Shown here: piece after piece, positions 13,701 through 24,745 of the stretch
Layout: every line of letters starts with the position of its first letter
Numbering within the stretch: the first letter of the stretch is position 1
Assembly: GCA_003993805.1 (NCBI GenBank)
Contig: RSEF01000003.1
Location: forward strand, 62,481,851 to 62,545,850
Length of the DNA stretch: 64,000 nucleotides
Source of the DNA: Himantopus leucocephalus
Lineage: Eukaryota; Chordata; Aves; Charadriiformes; Recurvirostridae
Direction: 5' to 3'
Position numbers and translations under genes: made by a program
Notes under the pieces: model-generated
The model's input: the letters and a program-made list of their open reading frames with translations, nothing else
Database searches by the model: none
Told to the model about the DNA's origin: nothing

Positions 13701-15349
13701 AAAAATCACTTGTTTTCCTAAATGCTTGTTTTTCAGGTGTCATGCAAGACAAGTCCACATTGCATGGTTATACTGTCGATGACAAGGTTTCTAAAGAAAA
13801 AATAATTTAAAAATACTCATAAAAAGCAAGAAAATGACCTTTTTTGTGGTTCAAATCATGGTTCTAATTGGTGTTTTAAATCACTTTGACTTAAACCAGA
13901 CAACCCTGGGAAGCAGAATGGCTTGAATGAATTATAAGAAATCTTAAACAAGAGCAAGATGACTATTAATCTGGAAGTCTGATCTTTCACCACTGAAGTG
14001 AAGAGCAGGTCTACCACAGATCTCACAGGCCAGTCCCAGAATGCTCTGAACAGTCTAGGGCACGTTTCTCCTTGGTAGCTTGATTTTTAGTCTCGACTCT
14101 TGGGATGGAAGAACAGGCCTTAAGACTGAAATGAGTGAATCTGGAATCATAGAAGAGGCAAATTTATATCCACAGTCATTCACAAATTGTAGATTATGTC
14201 ATCAGATGTATTATCTCTGAATTTGAATTGTTAAATATGTTTGAGTTTAAAAAGGTGTTGCTGATAACTGAATGTTCAGGAGAGAGGCTAAACAGGTAAT
14301 GCAAATAAAAGGACCGTGCATTAATAATTTAGTTATCCACTCCTATAGTAACTTACACCTTCTTCTGGCTCTTTGGTATGTAAATTAAAGTGACCGAAAC
14401 CAATTTACATTCACATGTATACATCAGAAAGGGGGTGGAAATCTAGATTGGCTGAACTTACAAATTCCAATTTCTTGGCAAGTTAGATATCTCACCTAAA
14501 ATCTCCTTATCCATTTATACATTAGGAAATGTGGACAAACCTATTATGGAACAGCCATAGACCCAATGAGATCAGAAGCAGATCAGTATGCAAGGGCGAT
14601 AAGCCTAATGAAAACATGGTTTTAAATGGCATATTTTATACTCAGCGGGAGCCAACCAGGACTTTGGAACATGGAAAAAAGTATACAGGGACAAGTCCAA
14701 AAGCACAGGGCTTATGTCTACCTACAAGCTGTGGGGAGCAGACACTTCTTAGCAGTTAAGGAAAGGCTAAGTTAATGGCCTGGGGGTTGTTTTGACTTCG
14801 AGCCAAGGCAATTAAGGGACCGCACAATATTTTGCCTGTCCTGCCCAAGAAGACTACCAGAATGTTCTACAGAGCTGCACTCTTCCAAGTAGATTGTGTC
14901 CAACTGGCCAAGGTTTAATTTTGCAACTTAACAATGATATTAAACATTTGTCCAGATCTCAGTGTGCTTGAAGAAAGAATGGGATGGAGTGTTAAATATA
15001 TAAAGACTAGCCAGTATTACCCTCAAATCTGTCATCTATTGAATGCATCTGGGAGAAGCTGGACAGAAAACTAAAACCTTTAAAATAAATCCACAGATCA
15101 CTGAAATCTTGCAATAATTCTCCCCGAAAGCTAAAAATGAATTGGATCAGCAGACAACTTTGCAAACACATACACACCCCAGTGTGGGTGCACACCCACC
15201 CTCAAAAACAGACTTCCCAACATCTGCCAAGCCACCATGCCAGAAGTGAGTTTTCTCTTTTCTGACTGGATAGTATTATTTTTATGTGCAGCTGTTGAAC
15301 AAAATATTCTCCATAGCCCTTGGATAATAAATCCTTTGAACACATCTAA

Positions 15350-15370
15350 GTGTGTGTGTGTGCATGTGTG
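15350..15370 (+). repeat. Short TG microsatellite
   Basis: (TG)n interrupted by CA: six TG units, CA, then three TG units. Short and imperfect. Confidence 0.85.
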
Positions 15371-16594
15371 AAACAGTGACTCTTCTTTGAATGTTTCCAG
15401 CCTGCATTATAATACTCAGCTTGTTCCAAAGCCTACAGCAGTTACTTGGAAGACTCCTCTAAGCGTCAGTGCGTTTTGGATCAGCTCCTGGAGAACAAAG
15501 CCAACTTGAAGTTTCATTGCAATGCAGAGATGTACGTAGGAACCCATCAAATACATAATAAACAACCTGGCTGCTAACACACAGTGGAACATCCTGCCTT
15601 TTAACAGAACACAGTGACACAGGGGCTGACTGGCCAGCACCGGAGGGGTTACAGCACTGAGCTCAGTGGCTCAAAACCAAGTGAAATGTGCCCCTCTAGT
15701 AAGGCACAAGGTATTCTGTTTGGAGGCACATTCAGAACCCAAATGAATACACACTGTGCTAGAAGAGTGGGTCACACTGCATTCCTGGAATGTGTGATCT
15801 CCCTGCAGTCTGCACTACGATCAAAGAGCTTCTCAGAAATGATCCAAGTCAATGTAAACTTTTCTACAGTCAACAATTCATCTTGATTTTCTAATCAAAC
15901 CTCAGACAGCAAGAAGTTACTATGGTGATGCAGAAACCAGGATATTCATTTCTGCGAAAGACAAAAGGGGAAGCACCAACACCTTTTGTTTTGGTATTAG
16001 AGCTATATATGACCGTACTGCAGCAAATGGGTGCTTGGCCATTTGCAAGTCTTTGCTTAAGAACATAAGATGATCTGTCCAAGACAACAAAAAAATGCAT
16101 TGAGCCCAGTATCACACCTTCAGCAGATACTGAAAATGTGTAAGAACAGGGAAATCACATAGTGATACTTGACCAAACTGCTCTCCAACCCTGCAGGAGT
16201 TGTTGGACTACATTAGCTGAGGGACACTAACCAGTAGACTTCATTAGCTAATAGTGGGATCTATAAATGTTAAACTTTTGACTGTTATTTTAAAAAAAAA
16301 AACCCAAAAGTAATGTTTTTTCCTTGATGTCATCCAATCCCTTTTGCCTGTTTTGTTCCTTGTTTCTTATCTTCTAACCAGAACTTTATCCATGTGAGAT
16401 CCTACCCTCTCTTCCCAAACCTGATGAACGTTGAATGTCTTCAAAAATGTTCCATGCAGAACACTAGTGCATGCCTTTTGGAAATGTATGAAGAGCTGAT
16501 CAGCCAGATCTCCATCTCTTGAGAAAATTCTAAAACAACAGTGAGGCATGAAAACCCTTTACTGTCTTGCTTACCGTTGCATACAAGAAGAACT

Positions 16595-16624
16595 GGGGGG
16601 GGGGGGGGGGGGGGGGGGGGGGGN
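16595..16624 (+). repeat. 29-base G homopolymer ending in an N
   Basis: An uninterrupted run of 29 G (16595-16623) ends at an N (16624), followed by G and then ordinary sequence. The run can fold into a G-quadruplex and is a typical point of polymerase or assembly failure, so its true length is unknown. On the minus strand it creates an artificial polyproline frame. Confidence 0.9.
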
Positions 16625-17043
16625 GAGGTGGTGCTACGATCTTTACTGAATGAAAAGTTCATTTTGAATTATGTATACCAAGTAGCTCTATAGAGTCACT
16701 TACACTGAAAAATTAGTAACATTATGATACATCAAATTTCAATCTTCTGATTCTAGTAAAAAACAATAGAAAGGAAATATATCAAGAAAAGGTCCTTAAG
16801 TCCAGCCCACGATAGCTGCAGAAGAAGGAGTTCCCTCAACTTAGAGAGAGGGGTCTGTTCACATGCTTACTCATTCCCTCATCTAATAAGGCCCAAAGAT
16901 GGGCTGGGCTATTAGGCTAACATGCTAATGGTAGACTACAAAAAAAAACTGCATTCATTCAGGAATTCCCATTTGTAGCAGGTTGTTATTGATACTCCTC
17001 CACATCAACAGCTCTTATTCTAACTTTGGTCTTATTATTCCAG

Positions 17044-17392
17044 TATCTGAAGGGGGTTTACAAGAAAGCTGAGAGGGACTTTTTACAAGGGCATGTAGTG
17101 ATAGGATGAGGGGGAATGGCTTCAAACTGGAAGAGGGTAGATTTAGATTAGATATTTAATTAGAATAGGTATTAGGAAGAAATTTGTCACTATGAGGGTG
17201 GTGAGGCACTGGAACAGGTTGCCCAGGGAAGTTGTGGACACCCCATCCCTGGAGGTGTTTAAGGCCAGGCTGTATGGGACTTTGAGCAACCTGGTCTAGT
17301 GGGAGGTGTCCCTGCCCATGGCAGGGGGGTTGGAACTAGATGATCTTTATGGTCCCTTCCAACCTAAACCGTTCTATGGTTCTATGATTCTT
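17044..17392 (+). mobile_element. CR1 LINE, 3' end fragment, plus strand
   Basis: This is a 5'-truncated CR1. It runs from CTGAAGGGGG through the conserved segments GAGGCACTGGAACAGGTTGC and CCCTGGAGGTGTTTAAGGCC to CCCTTCCAACCTAAACCGTT and the octamer-like tail TTCTATGGTTCTATGATTC. It corresponds to the last codons of the CR1 reverse-transcriptase ORF and its 3' UTR. The reading frame is broken, and a short AT-rich insertion lies near 17150-17175. It is antisense to EYA4. Confidence 0.93.
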
Positions 17393-18235
17393 TCTGAAGT
17401 AAAATAATTTTTCAACAAGAAACAACGAAGGGAAACCAAATATTCATGGAACGCTGGAACTAAAACAGATGACAGTTCCTTCAAAACAAATAAAGATGGC
17501 AGGTAATATGCACAGCCCAGGAAGTCAAAGAAATAATCACTCTGTGAGCAGCAAATAATCAGTTCTGGCCTTGTGGAACCAGTCTGCATTTGGCAAGTGA
17601 GAGCACAGTGGCATTCTGCTTGTTAATGGAGTTAAAGGCAAAAGGGTTCACTCTTCCTGTAAGACAATCATGACAAGGCTCATGGAGTGTTTGTGGCTGG
17701 TATCCATAGGAATCATTTCTCCTATGCTAGTCATTCTTCCCAGATAAACTTCTATTATGGCCACACAACGAAAGTCCATATAAACAGCACTCATAATACA
17801 AACACTAATGTAATCCACATGAAGATGGACATTACAGCAAAATATGGGAGAAGCTGTGAGCACATGTATGCATAGGTGTGATAGCACAGACTAGCCCAAA
17901 GCCTTGCACATTTTTGGCATAGCCTCAATAAATTATACCTACATTACTTACCTCTAAAATATACTTATGATCATTAGCTACTGTCAATGAAAACAAAATC
18001 AGAATTTATTTCTGGAATTATGAAGGTTATATAATGACTGAATCAAATGAAATATTAAACTTCAACAGTTACTCATCAACAGCAACAAGACTAATATTCT
18101 GCCTTAAAGTTTGAAACAGAAACCAAACTCCACAAAATAGAGATTGTGATAGCACAAAAAAACTACTACAGCTTCATGAAAAGCACTGCTCTTCTGAAGT
18201 AGGTCCTTTCTTAGAAACAGAGCAGACACAGCTTC

Positions 18236-18420
18236 CATTTATTATTTATGGTGCCTTGTGCCCATGTCAGCTCCTGATTAATAATTAAAATTAATCTCAT
18301 TAAGGCAGATTTCATTACAGGATAATTTAATTAAATGATGAATTGGCTCCCAGATGTCACCATTTGTGCCATCTTTTAAAAGATGCTGCTGATGACACAG
18401 ATTTACAAGGTTTTAGTTCT
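18236..18420. promoter_or_regulatory. Candidate conserved non-coding element with homeodomain cores
   Basis: The block contains GATTAATAATTAAAATTAAT, then CTCATTAA and ATAATTTAATTAAATGATG, a cluster of TAATTA-type homeodomain cores in complex, non-repetitive sequence without ORF. This texture is typical of conserved enhancers in introns of developmental regulators such as EYA genes. Conservation itself cannot be seen from one sequence. Confidence 0.35.
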
Positions 18421-19633
18421 AACCTGAAAAGCCGTATTATTTAATAGATTTATAGCAGTTTTTCACAAGCAAGGCACACAGCCTGAAATATAATTAAGAT
18501 AAGATGAGACAGGCACTTCCAAGTATAAACAGAGGTTTATGCTTGTCTATGTATAGCATGAGGAAGGATGAGAAGGTCAGCTTCAAATTTGTTAAAAAGA
18601 ACTCCAGCACTGGTACTTATGAGGATCCTACATATCAGTATTTTAAGCAACTTCTTCCTCGTAGCACAAAGTGGCTGAGACAGCTGCAAAAAAAAAAAAA
18701 ATATTTCACATAGGTTTACAGAAAATTACTTAGAATTTCCAAATTCAGTGTCTCAAACCTTAAAAGAACCAGAGACAGATGAATGAAAAGTGAAGAAATG
18801 TCACTGGCAGCAGGAGAAGATGAACCTGGCTGTACCGTACTTCCCACTACCCTTTTCATACTGCTATGCAAGTTTTCTCTCGCTAGTTAACTAAAAAAAA
18901 CACAGTGGAGTATCAGCCGCTAGTGAATCAGCACAGTTAGAATGGGCCAGAAAGAAAGAGCTAATGAGGGTGTTTCATAAGCCATAGAGCAAACAAAACA
19001 AAGAGCAGAGAAGAAGCCAAGTAGTGACATAAAATACTGTGACAAAGGGGCTCAGAACAGTGGAAAGGCATTTTCTCTAATATTTCTCCAGCGTACCATA
19101 TCTTACAGTGACAGGTTACATTCCACAAAACCTCACAGACCTTTTTAAAAGACTTCAGCACAAGAAAAAATGAAAAAAGTATGAAACTGAATTATAAGAG
19201 TGCACCATGCCAATATGCGCATTTGTGGGCTAATGGTGCTATTTTTAGGCAGCTACATTTGCCTCAGGCATGACCAGCAGTCTGCTCTTGATCTGCTGCA
19301 TATTACTGCTTTCCCCAAACACAGTTTAGTGGACAAAAAGCATCACAAATATTGAAGTTCATGATCACCAAATGATACTTGAATGTATCAGACAGAGAGA
19401 AGAAGGCATAGTCAAAGTCCCCACTTCGAGCAGTATTCTGTTCATACCAGAGATTGCTCCAAATAAACATGCAAGTTCTCCATTGGTATGGAAAAGTTTA
19501 GTACTGATACTTTTGATTAAAATAATACAAAAACACTGAGAATACTTTGAATGTTGAAGCTGCACCTGACCCATTCAGACCATCCAAACTCTGCCACAGG
19601 ACCACTGTTAACAAAGCCCTCAGTGGAAAGAAG

Positions 19634-19754
19634 ATCATAGAATCATAGAGTCAAACCTGTCTAGGTTGGAAGGGACCTTTAAGATTATCAAGTCCAACCA
19701 TCAACCTAACACTGCCAAGTCCACCACTAAACTGTGTCCCTAAGCACCACCTCA
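19634..19754 (-). mobile_element. CR1 LINE, short 3' end fragment, minus strand
   Basis: Begins ATCATAGAATCATAGAG (the reverse-complemented CR1 tail), then GGTTGGAAGGGACCTTTAAG and TCCAACCATCAACCTAACAC, ending near CCCTAAGCACCACC. The internal part (AACACTGCCAAGTCCACCAC) is typical of a CR1 subfamily different from the other copies here. Only about 120 bp of the 3' UTR remain. Confidence 0.88.
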
Positions 19755-19929
19755 GATAATCTTACTGAATAGCTAGCAGTGTAACCAGCCAGGTACCAAG
19801 GGCTAAATCAAGAAGAACAGAAGTAGGTATTTAGAAATAAGTACAATCTTGAGCCCTAATTTACTTTTTGGGGTCCACATACAATACAGTGAAGGAGAAA
19901 GGCAATGCTGAAGAAGTCAGCATGATGTA

Positions 19930-19971
19930 ATCGTCTACCCTGAATCATCTACCCCGAATCATCTACCCTGG
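19930..19971 (+). repeat. 14-bp tandem repeat, three copies
   Basis: Three consecutive 14-mers, ATCGTCTACCCTGA, ATCATCTACCCCGA and ATCATCTACCCTGG, differ by a few substitutions. A small minisatellite about 175 bp from the CR1 at 19634. Confidence 0.9.
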
Positions 19972-20479
19972 GAAATGCTGAGCAGACAAAATGGGTTTGA
20001 TTGATAACCTGCTATTTACCAGTTAGATCAGTGATCCACCACTCTGTGGCCTGGCTTCTCAACTGTGAGCCACCTGGCCCAGTTAGGTGCCTAGGACAGA
20101 GCAGCCTTTCTTGTTTATTACTGGGAGCATCTACTCCAATAAAAAGAGTAAAGGGATGGCTTGCAACAGATATACACATATTTAAGTTCTCAGTCTGTCT
20201 GATATGAAGCAAGAAATTTAACATAAAGGGTGCTCAATTCCCCTGTCCCAGAGGAATGAAAAAAACCCACAGGTGGACATATACAGACATACCCCCCAAA
20301 CATCTTAACTTTCTACATCCCATTAAGTTATACAAGACTTTACTGTTAGAAACTTAGGGCTGAGGACAAGCGAGACAGGTTCCTAGAGTGAGACTGGAGT
20401 AGTACATGTCAACATCTAAAATGGCTCTCCTCAAAACCCCTGTTTATTAGCTGTATTTCTGCTTGATGTTGTATGTCTG

Positions 20480-21226
20480 TATCCTGGTTTGAGGTAAAAC
20501 AGGACCAATTTTGTTCAGTAACTTTGCTTCTTGGCTGGGCCTTTTCCAGCTACTGAAGTTGACAGCATATTGTGCAGACAACGTTCACGCTCTCAGTGAT
20601 AAGACCGATGTTTATAGCTGATGCCCAGGCATGGTATGCGCAGAGGCTCTTGCCTGTACTTACTGTTATAACACCCAAGGCCAACCAACTTTGTTACTTG
20701 CCCTGTTGGAGGGTCGGAAGCGGAAAAGCATAATGGGGTCCCACCTGCGGGGAGGAGCGGACAGGACAGGTGACCCAAAACTGACCAACAGGGTACTCCA
20801 TCCCATCTGCCTCATGCTTAGTATAAAAGCTGAGAGATCAAAGGGTCAGCTCTCGCTCAGGCTCTTTTCTTCAATGGCCGGCGTCTGAAGAGGACACTGT
20901 CTGTTCATCTGCCTGTGATCCCGATCCTGAATGCAGATCTGGAATCCAATTCCTGTCCATCACTGAGTCCAGCCTGGGACTGCCCCAGTGACAGCCGGTG
21001 TCGTGACTGTCATCCTGGGAGCCTGATACGGTTTTGCATATATTTCATTATTTCCTTTTTAGCTTATTATAAATATTTCATTAAAGTAGTTTAGTTCCTT
21101 CTAAACTCCTAAGTCTCTTTTTCCCTCCTCTGCCTCTGTCTTTGAAGAGGGGTAGAGGGGAGCATCTGTCCGTCCCATCTGGGGTCCCCCATGTCCCCAG
21201 TGGCCGATTTGGCCTAAACCACGACA
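20480..21226 (+). mobile_element. Solo LTR of an avian endogenous retrovirus (ERVL-like)
   Basis: A complete LTR of about 747 bp is flanked by the 5-bp direct repeat GTCTG (20475-20479 and 21227-21231), a target-site duplication. Its ends form an inverted repeat: TATCCTGGTTT at the left and AAACCACGACA at the right agree at nine of eleven positions. The left end has TA where TG is canonical, probably a point mutation. Inside are a TATA box (TATAAAA, 20822-20828) and an ATTAAA polyadenylation-type signal (21080-21085) in the expected order for a plus-strand LTR. There is no internal gag/pol/env on either side, so it is a solo LTR left by recombination. The general sequence resembles LTRs common in bird genomes, and the 5-bp duplication fits class III (ERVL-like); the family name was not verified. 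It lies antisense to EYA4, the usual orientation of LTRs tolerated in introns. Confidence 0.85.
20822..20828 (+). promoter_or_regulatory. TATA box of the solo LTR
   Basis: TATAAAA lies about 340 bp into the LTR, in the U3 position, upstream of a GC-richer R-like segment and the ATTAAA signal at 21080. It could drive transcription on the plus strand, antisense to EYA4. Activity is not shown by sequence. Confidence 0.5.
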
Positions 21227-21846
21227 GTCTGCTTCTGCATAAAGCCAGAAATGTCTTATATTGAAACACTGACAACTCATCTCTTGTTTTATCCCCATGG
21301 AGCATCATGGAATGGTGCATCTTCGGTATTCTTGCAAATACCACAGATTCTGCTTTGCTCCTTATACAAACTGTAGAAAATATGTAACTGCTCATCTTTT
21401 TTTGGGGAAAAAAAAAAGATAAATGACTATATTACTGTGCAATTTAGGAAACTGTTTATATATATAATATTCATAGAATATCAATATGAATTTTTAAAGC
21501 ATTCATATATAATTTATTTTTTAATACTACAGAAATAAACACTTTTGTTCTATAAATCTGTTCTAACCCTCTCTTACCATCTGCAAAATTAATACGTCAG
21601 TTCTTCAACACCATATGACTAGGCTTCCAGCAACAAACTACTACCTGAAATGTGAAAGACAGAAAGTCACTGTTTATTCTTGTCAGTCCCATGGTTCCAC
21701 TACACATTGTAACATCTTCTTTTCTCAGAGCTGCATTTTAATTATCATGAAGCATTGTTTTCACTTACATTTTTAAGTTATTTAATAGCTCATGATCGAA
21801 AAAGTATATTTTGCAATGAGTTTAGAACAGCTATAATTTAGGTATA

Positions 21847-21866
21847 TGTGTATATATATATACACA
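21847..21866. repeat. Perfect 20-bp AT-rich palindrome
   Basis: TGTG(TA)6CACA reads identically on both strands. It is probably a TA dinucleotide slippage product able to extrude as a cruciform. Confidence 0.85.
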
Positions 21867-22280
21867 ATTTAAGGGATGATTCAACAGCATGTCCATGCAT
21901 ATAAGCCATGGTTTATCACAAAACTCTGATTTAGCAGCAGCGCGGGTTATACACATCTGCAGGAAGAAACTTAACTCCTTTCCCTAATGTCTTACCTACC
22001 TCTGATCCCTCCTCTCCACCAGACAGGGAGAGGGCAGGAGGGAAAGAGGAATACCCATCTCTTTCAATAGCTGCTTTTGCTCTGCTTCCAAACATGTGCA
22101 CATGATCTGAAAAATTATAGTCAAAGAGCTAACTGAGAGCTAAGAGCTAACTATCCTTTTAAAAGCGATGTGGGCTATGTGGGTAAAAATGTACAATGTC
22201 ATGCTGTAATTCAAAATTTGAATATAATATAGAAGCTACACTCTTTCATTGCTTTTCTATCTTGATCTGTGATTAGCCTG

Positions 22281-22368
22281 ATGTAGTTGAAGATGTCCCT
22301 GCTCATTGCAGGGGAGGTTGGACTAGATGACCTTTGAAGGTCCCTTCCAACCCAAACTATTCTATGAC
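22281..22368 (+). mobile_element. CR1 LINE, very short 3' end fragment, plus strand
   Basis: GGTTGGACTAGATGACCTTT, then GGTCCCTTCCAACCCAAACT and ATTCTATGACTT are the standard CR1 3' end. Fewer than 90 bp remain, so this is a strongly 5'-truncated insertion. Confidence 0.88.
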
Positions 22369-24584
22369 TTCTGGGGAAACTACAACCCCAAATAATATAC
22401 TAAAAAGTAACATGCTCTTTTAATGTTATTAAGAAAAAATTCCAGAAAGCAAGCCTCCCCACTTAAAATCCTTCATCAAGATTGCCATGGTCTTTGTAAC
22501 CCATCACATTTTGAGCAGTGTAATATGTACCTCCTTATCAAATTTAGAATTTCTCTGCTGAAAAAACTACCCACAAAAAAATGGACAAAAAGTCAGATAT
22601 GTTCTTATTTTCTGGAATTACATGGCTCTATTCATCTGCAAAATGAGAGGGGAGAAATATCCCTCTTAACTTTCTTATGTTTTTAATATTTTTATTGACA
22701 ATTTTATTAGTAGTTTTATAGAAAAAACATAAAATATAATTTCTCCCGCTGTTTACCTGGTGGTTAAAGCTGCTGCTTAGTGTCTCCAGTTTCCCACTCT
22801 AGCTACCTCTCCACACATCTTACCAGGCTGGACTCAACATCATGCTTCCAGTCTTTTGACTAGCACAGACACCACTGTGTATTCCTGCTTTGCACCCCTG
22901 CATGGTGCAGGCATGCCCAGTTCTTTAACGAGGTAACCTTCCCTGATGATATATAATTCCAAAGGGGAAAAAAAAAGGCAAACCAAAACTGACATTCTGG
23001 GTTGACAGCAAACCCAGACAGAAAAAAAAAATAAAAAATAAAGGTATAGAACACAGATTAGTGATTTTCTATATCTTACTGTTGCCTTTAACAGAATATA
23101 CTGGTGAGCAGACTAAATGCTGTTCTTTCTTCTCTTTCTTAAAGAAGCCTTTAGCAAAGTTCTTTTGTACTCGCCAGACTACAAACCCTCTGGCTTTCCT
23201 CAGGCATAGTAGGAAAAAGAAATTGAATGTGATGTATAGTTGGATGCTCAGTGCCACATCTTCCTATTTTCTTGAAGAATTACAGAGTGTCACCTCTGGT
23301 GATATAACACCTCATACTAAGCTGAAAAGATGTTTTGAGGTATTATCGTGGAGTTTTAAACACAATGATGCTTACACTCCAACTTAACTGCCAGACAGGT
23401 AGGGGAAAATGCATTAATCCCATTGATTTAAGCATGCATATATCAATGGTGGGTTTTGCCTACCGTATCTAGAACTGTGTACTGGTAGTTTAAGAGAGCA
23501 GCAATTACTAATTTAGTCAATTCTACTATTATTCTGGATCAAAATGGATGTACACCATTAGTGTAACTGTGTGTCAGAAATTATGCTCTGCTCACTAACT
23601 AAGGTGCAGAAGGGCTGATTTTGCTTTTCCCCACACATACCTCCTTCACTCTTGATTCCATCTATACTTGTGTTTTTCTGACAGAAAAGTGTTCTCTGCC
23701 AAGTAATGAATGCAACTGAACATATGCAGAAAGTATGCAAAGACCCAAGGAAAAGATCTAGAGATCCCACAGCTACGCTGCCTTCACATAGACAATTGCA
23801 ATTACTGCTGTCTGTTGCACAGAAACCATTTTATACTAATATGACAAAAATCAAAAGGAAGAGAGATGCCACATCTTAGCAGTTAGATGTCACACCTTAG
23901 ATGCCATACTTGAGTGGTTTCTTGGACCAGTCAGAAGAGGACAACAGGAGCTGATGTAGTGGTCAGGTTGCTTTACCTGAATAAAGTTGCTTTGTTACGC
24001 ATTCCCTGCCCTTATCCCCTTTGAGGCGAGACAGCAACGCTCACCATAGACATCAACTAATGCTCTTACAGAAATGAGACCTACAGCTGTTTTCTACCAG
24101 TTTACTGCTAGACCCACGAACTCGAAAGGACAGAGGTGGAAGGGGAAGAACAAAAGGACTGGAGCAGGAAGGGGAAGCATTTGCTTCTGTAATTTTGCCC
24201 TGGGGTCTCAAACCTTTGTTCATTTAAAAAAGAATAGCTTATTTCACCTATGTTAGGAGCTTTCCATCTACTAAGGACATTGATTATAATTGCTTTTGAT
24301 TGGCTTCCTGGAACTACTTTTATTTTATACTATTTATAGTTATGGGAACACCACTAAAAATAGACTGGCTTATTACTGATCTAGCTTTGAATGACTTTCT
24401 TGAAGTTTATCAATTCAGCAAAGGAATGAAATTCTCTTAGTGCAAATTGTAACCTCATAGAATTGTACAAATTACCTCTATTCATTAGCAGGCCAAGAAG
24501 TTAATAGATATTTATTAGTTTTGACCTTTCATCTTACAGGCAGAACATAGCCCAGCATCTATTGGATACAAAGTGAAACAATAA

Positions 24585-24745
24585 TACATTGACATTTTGA
24601 TGTAATTATTTTCCCCTCAATATACACTTTTTCTTGCATCCACTGAATAATAAAACCATCATTTTCATCAACAGTCTTTCTGTTACTTATTCAGCAATGT
24701 TCTACAAAGGATCTAAAAACTTAATTATTAATGAAGAGTTGGAAG
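24585..24745. promoter_or_regulatory. Candidate conserved block in intron 2
   Basis: Text such as TTGATGTAATTATTTTCCCC, CACTGAATAATAAAACC and TTATTCAGCAATGTTC is complex, AT-rich and repeat-free, with homeodomain-like cores. There is no supporting evidence beyond appearance. Confidence 0.22.

Larger units (their letters stand above)
8191..16594. other. No gene seen
   Basis: AT-rich intron-like DNA with the CCCT repeat (10771) and TG repeat (15350). ORFs of 60-90 codons occur on both strands and are not recognisable. A small hairpin, GTGGGT/ACCCAC, lies at 15184-15199. Confidence 0.5.

Noticed and set aside
16441..16662. Minus-strand frame with a polyproline run
   Set aside because: The prolines come from the G homopolymer and the frame contains an X from the N.
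21081..21395. 104-codon minus-strand frame
   Set aside because: It mostly crosses the solo LTR in antisense; no protein resemblance.
23061..23387. 108-codon plus-strand frame
   Set aside because: A fully overlapping frame exists on the other strand; no domain, splice sites or codon bias.
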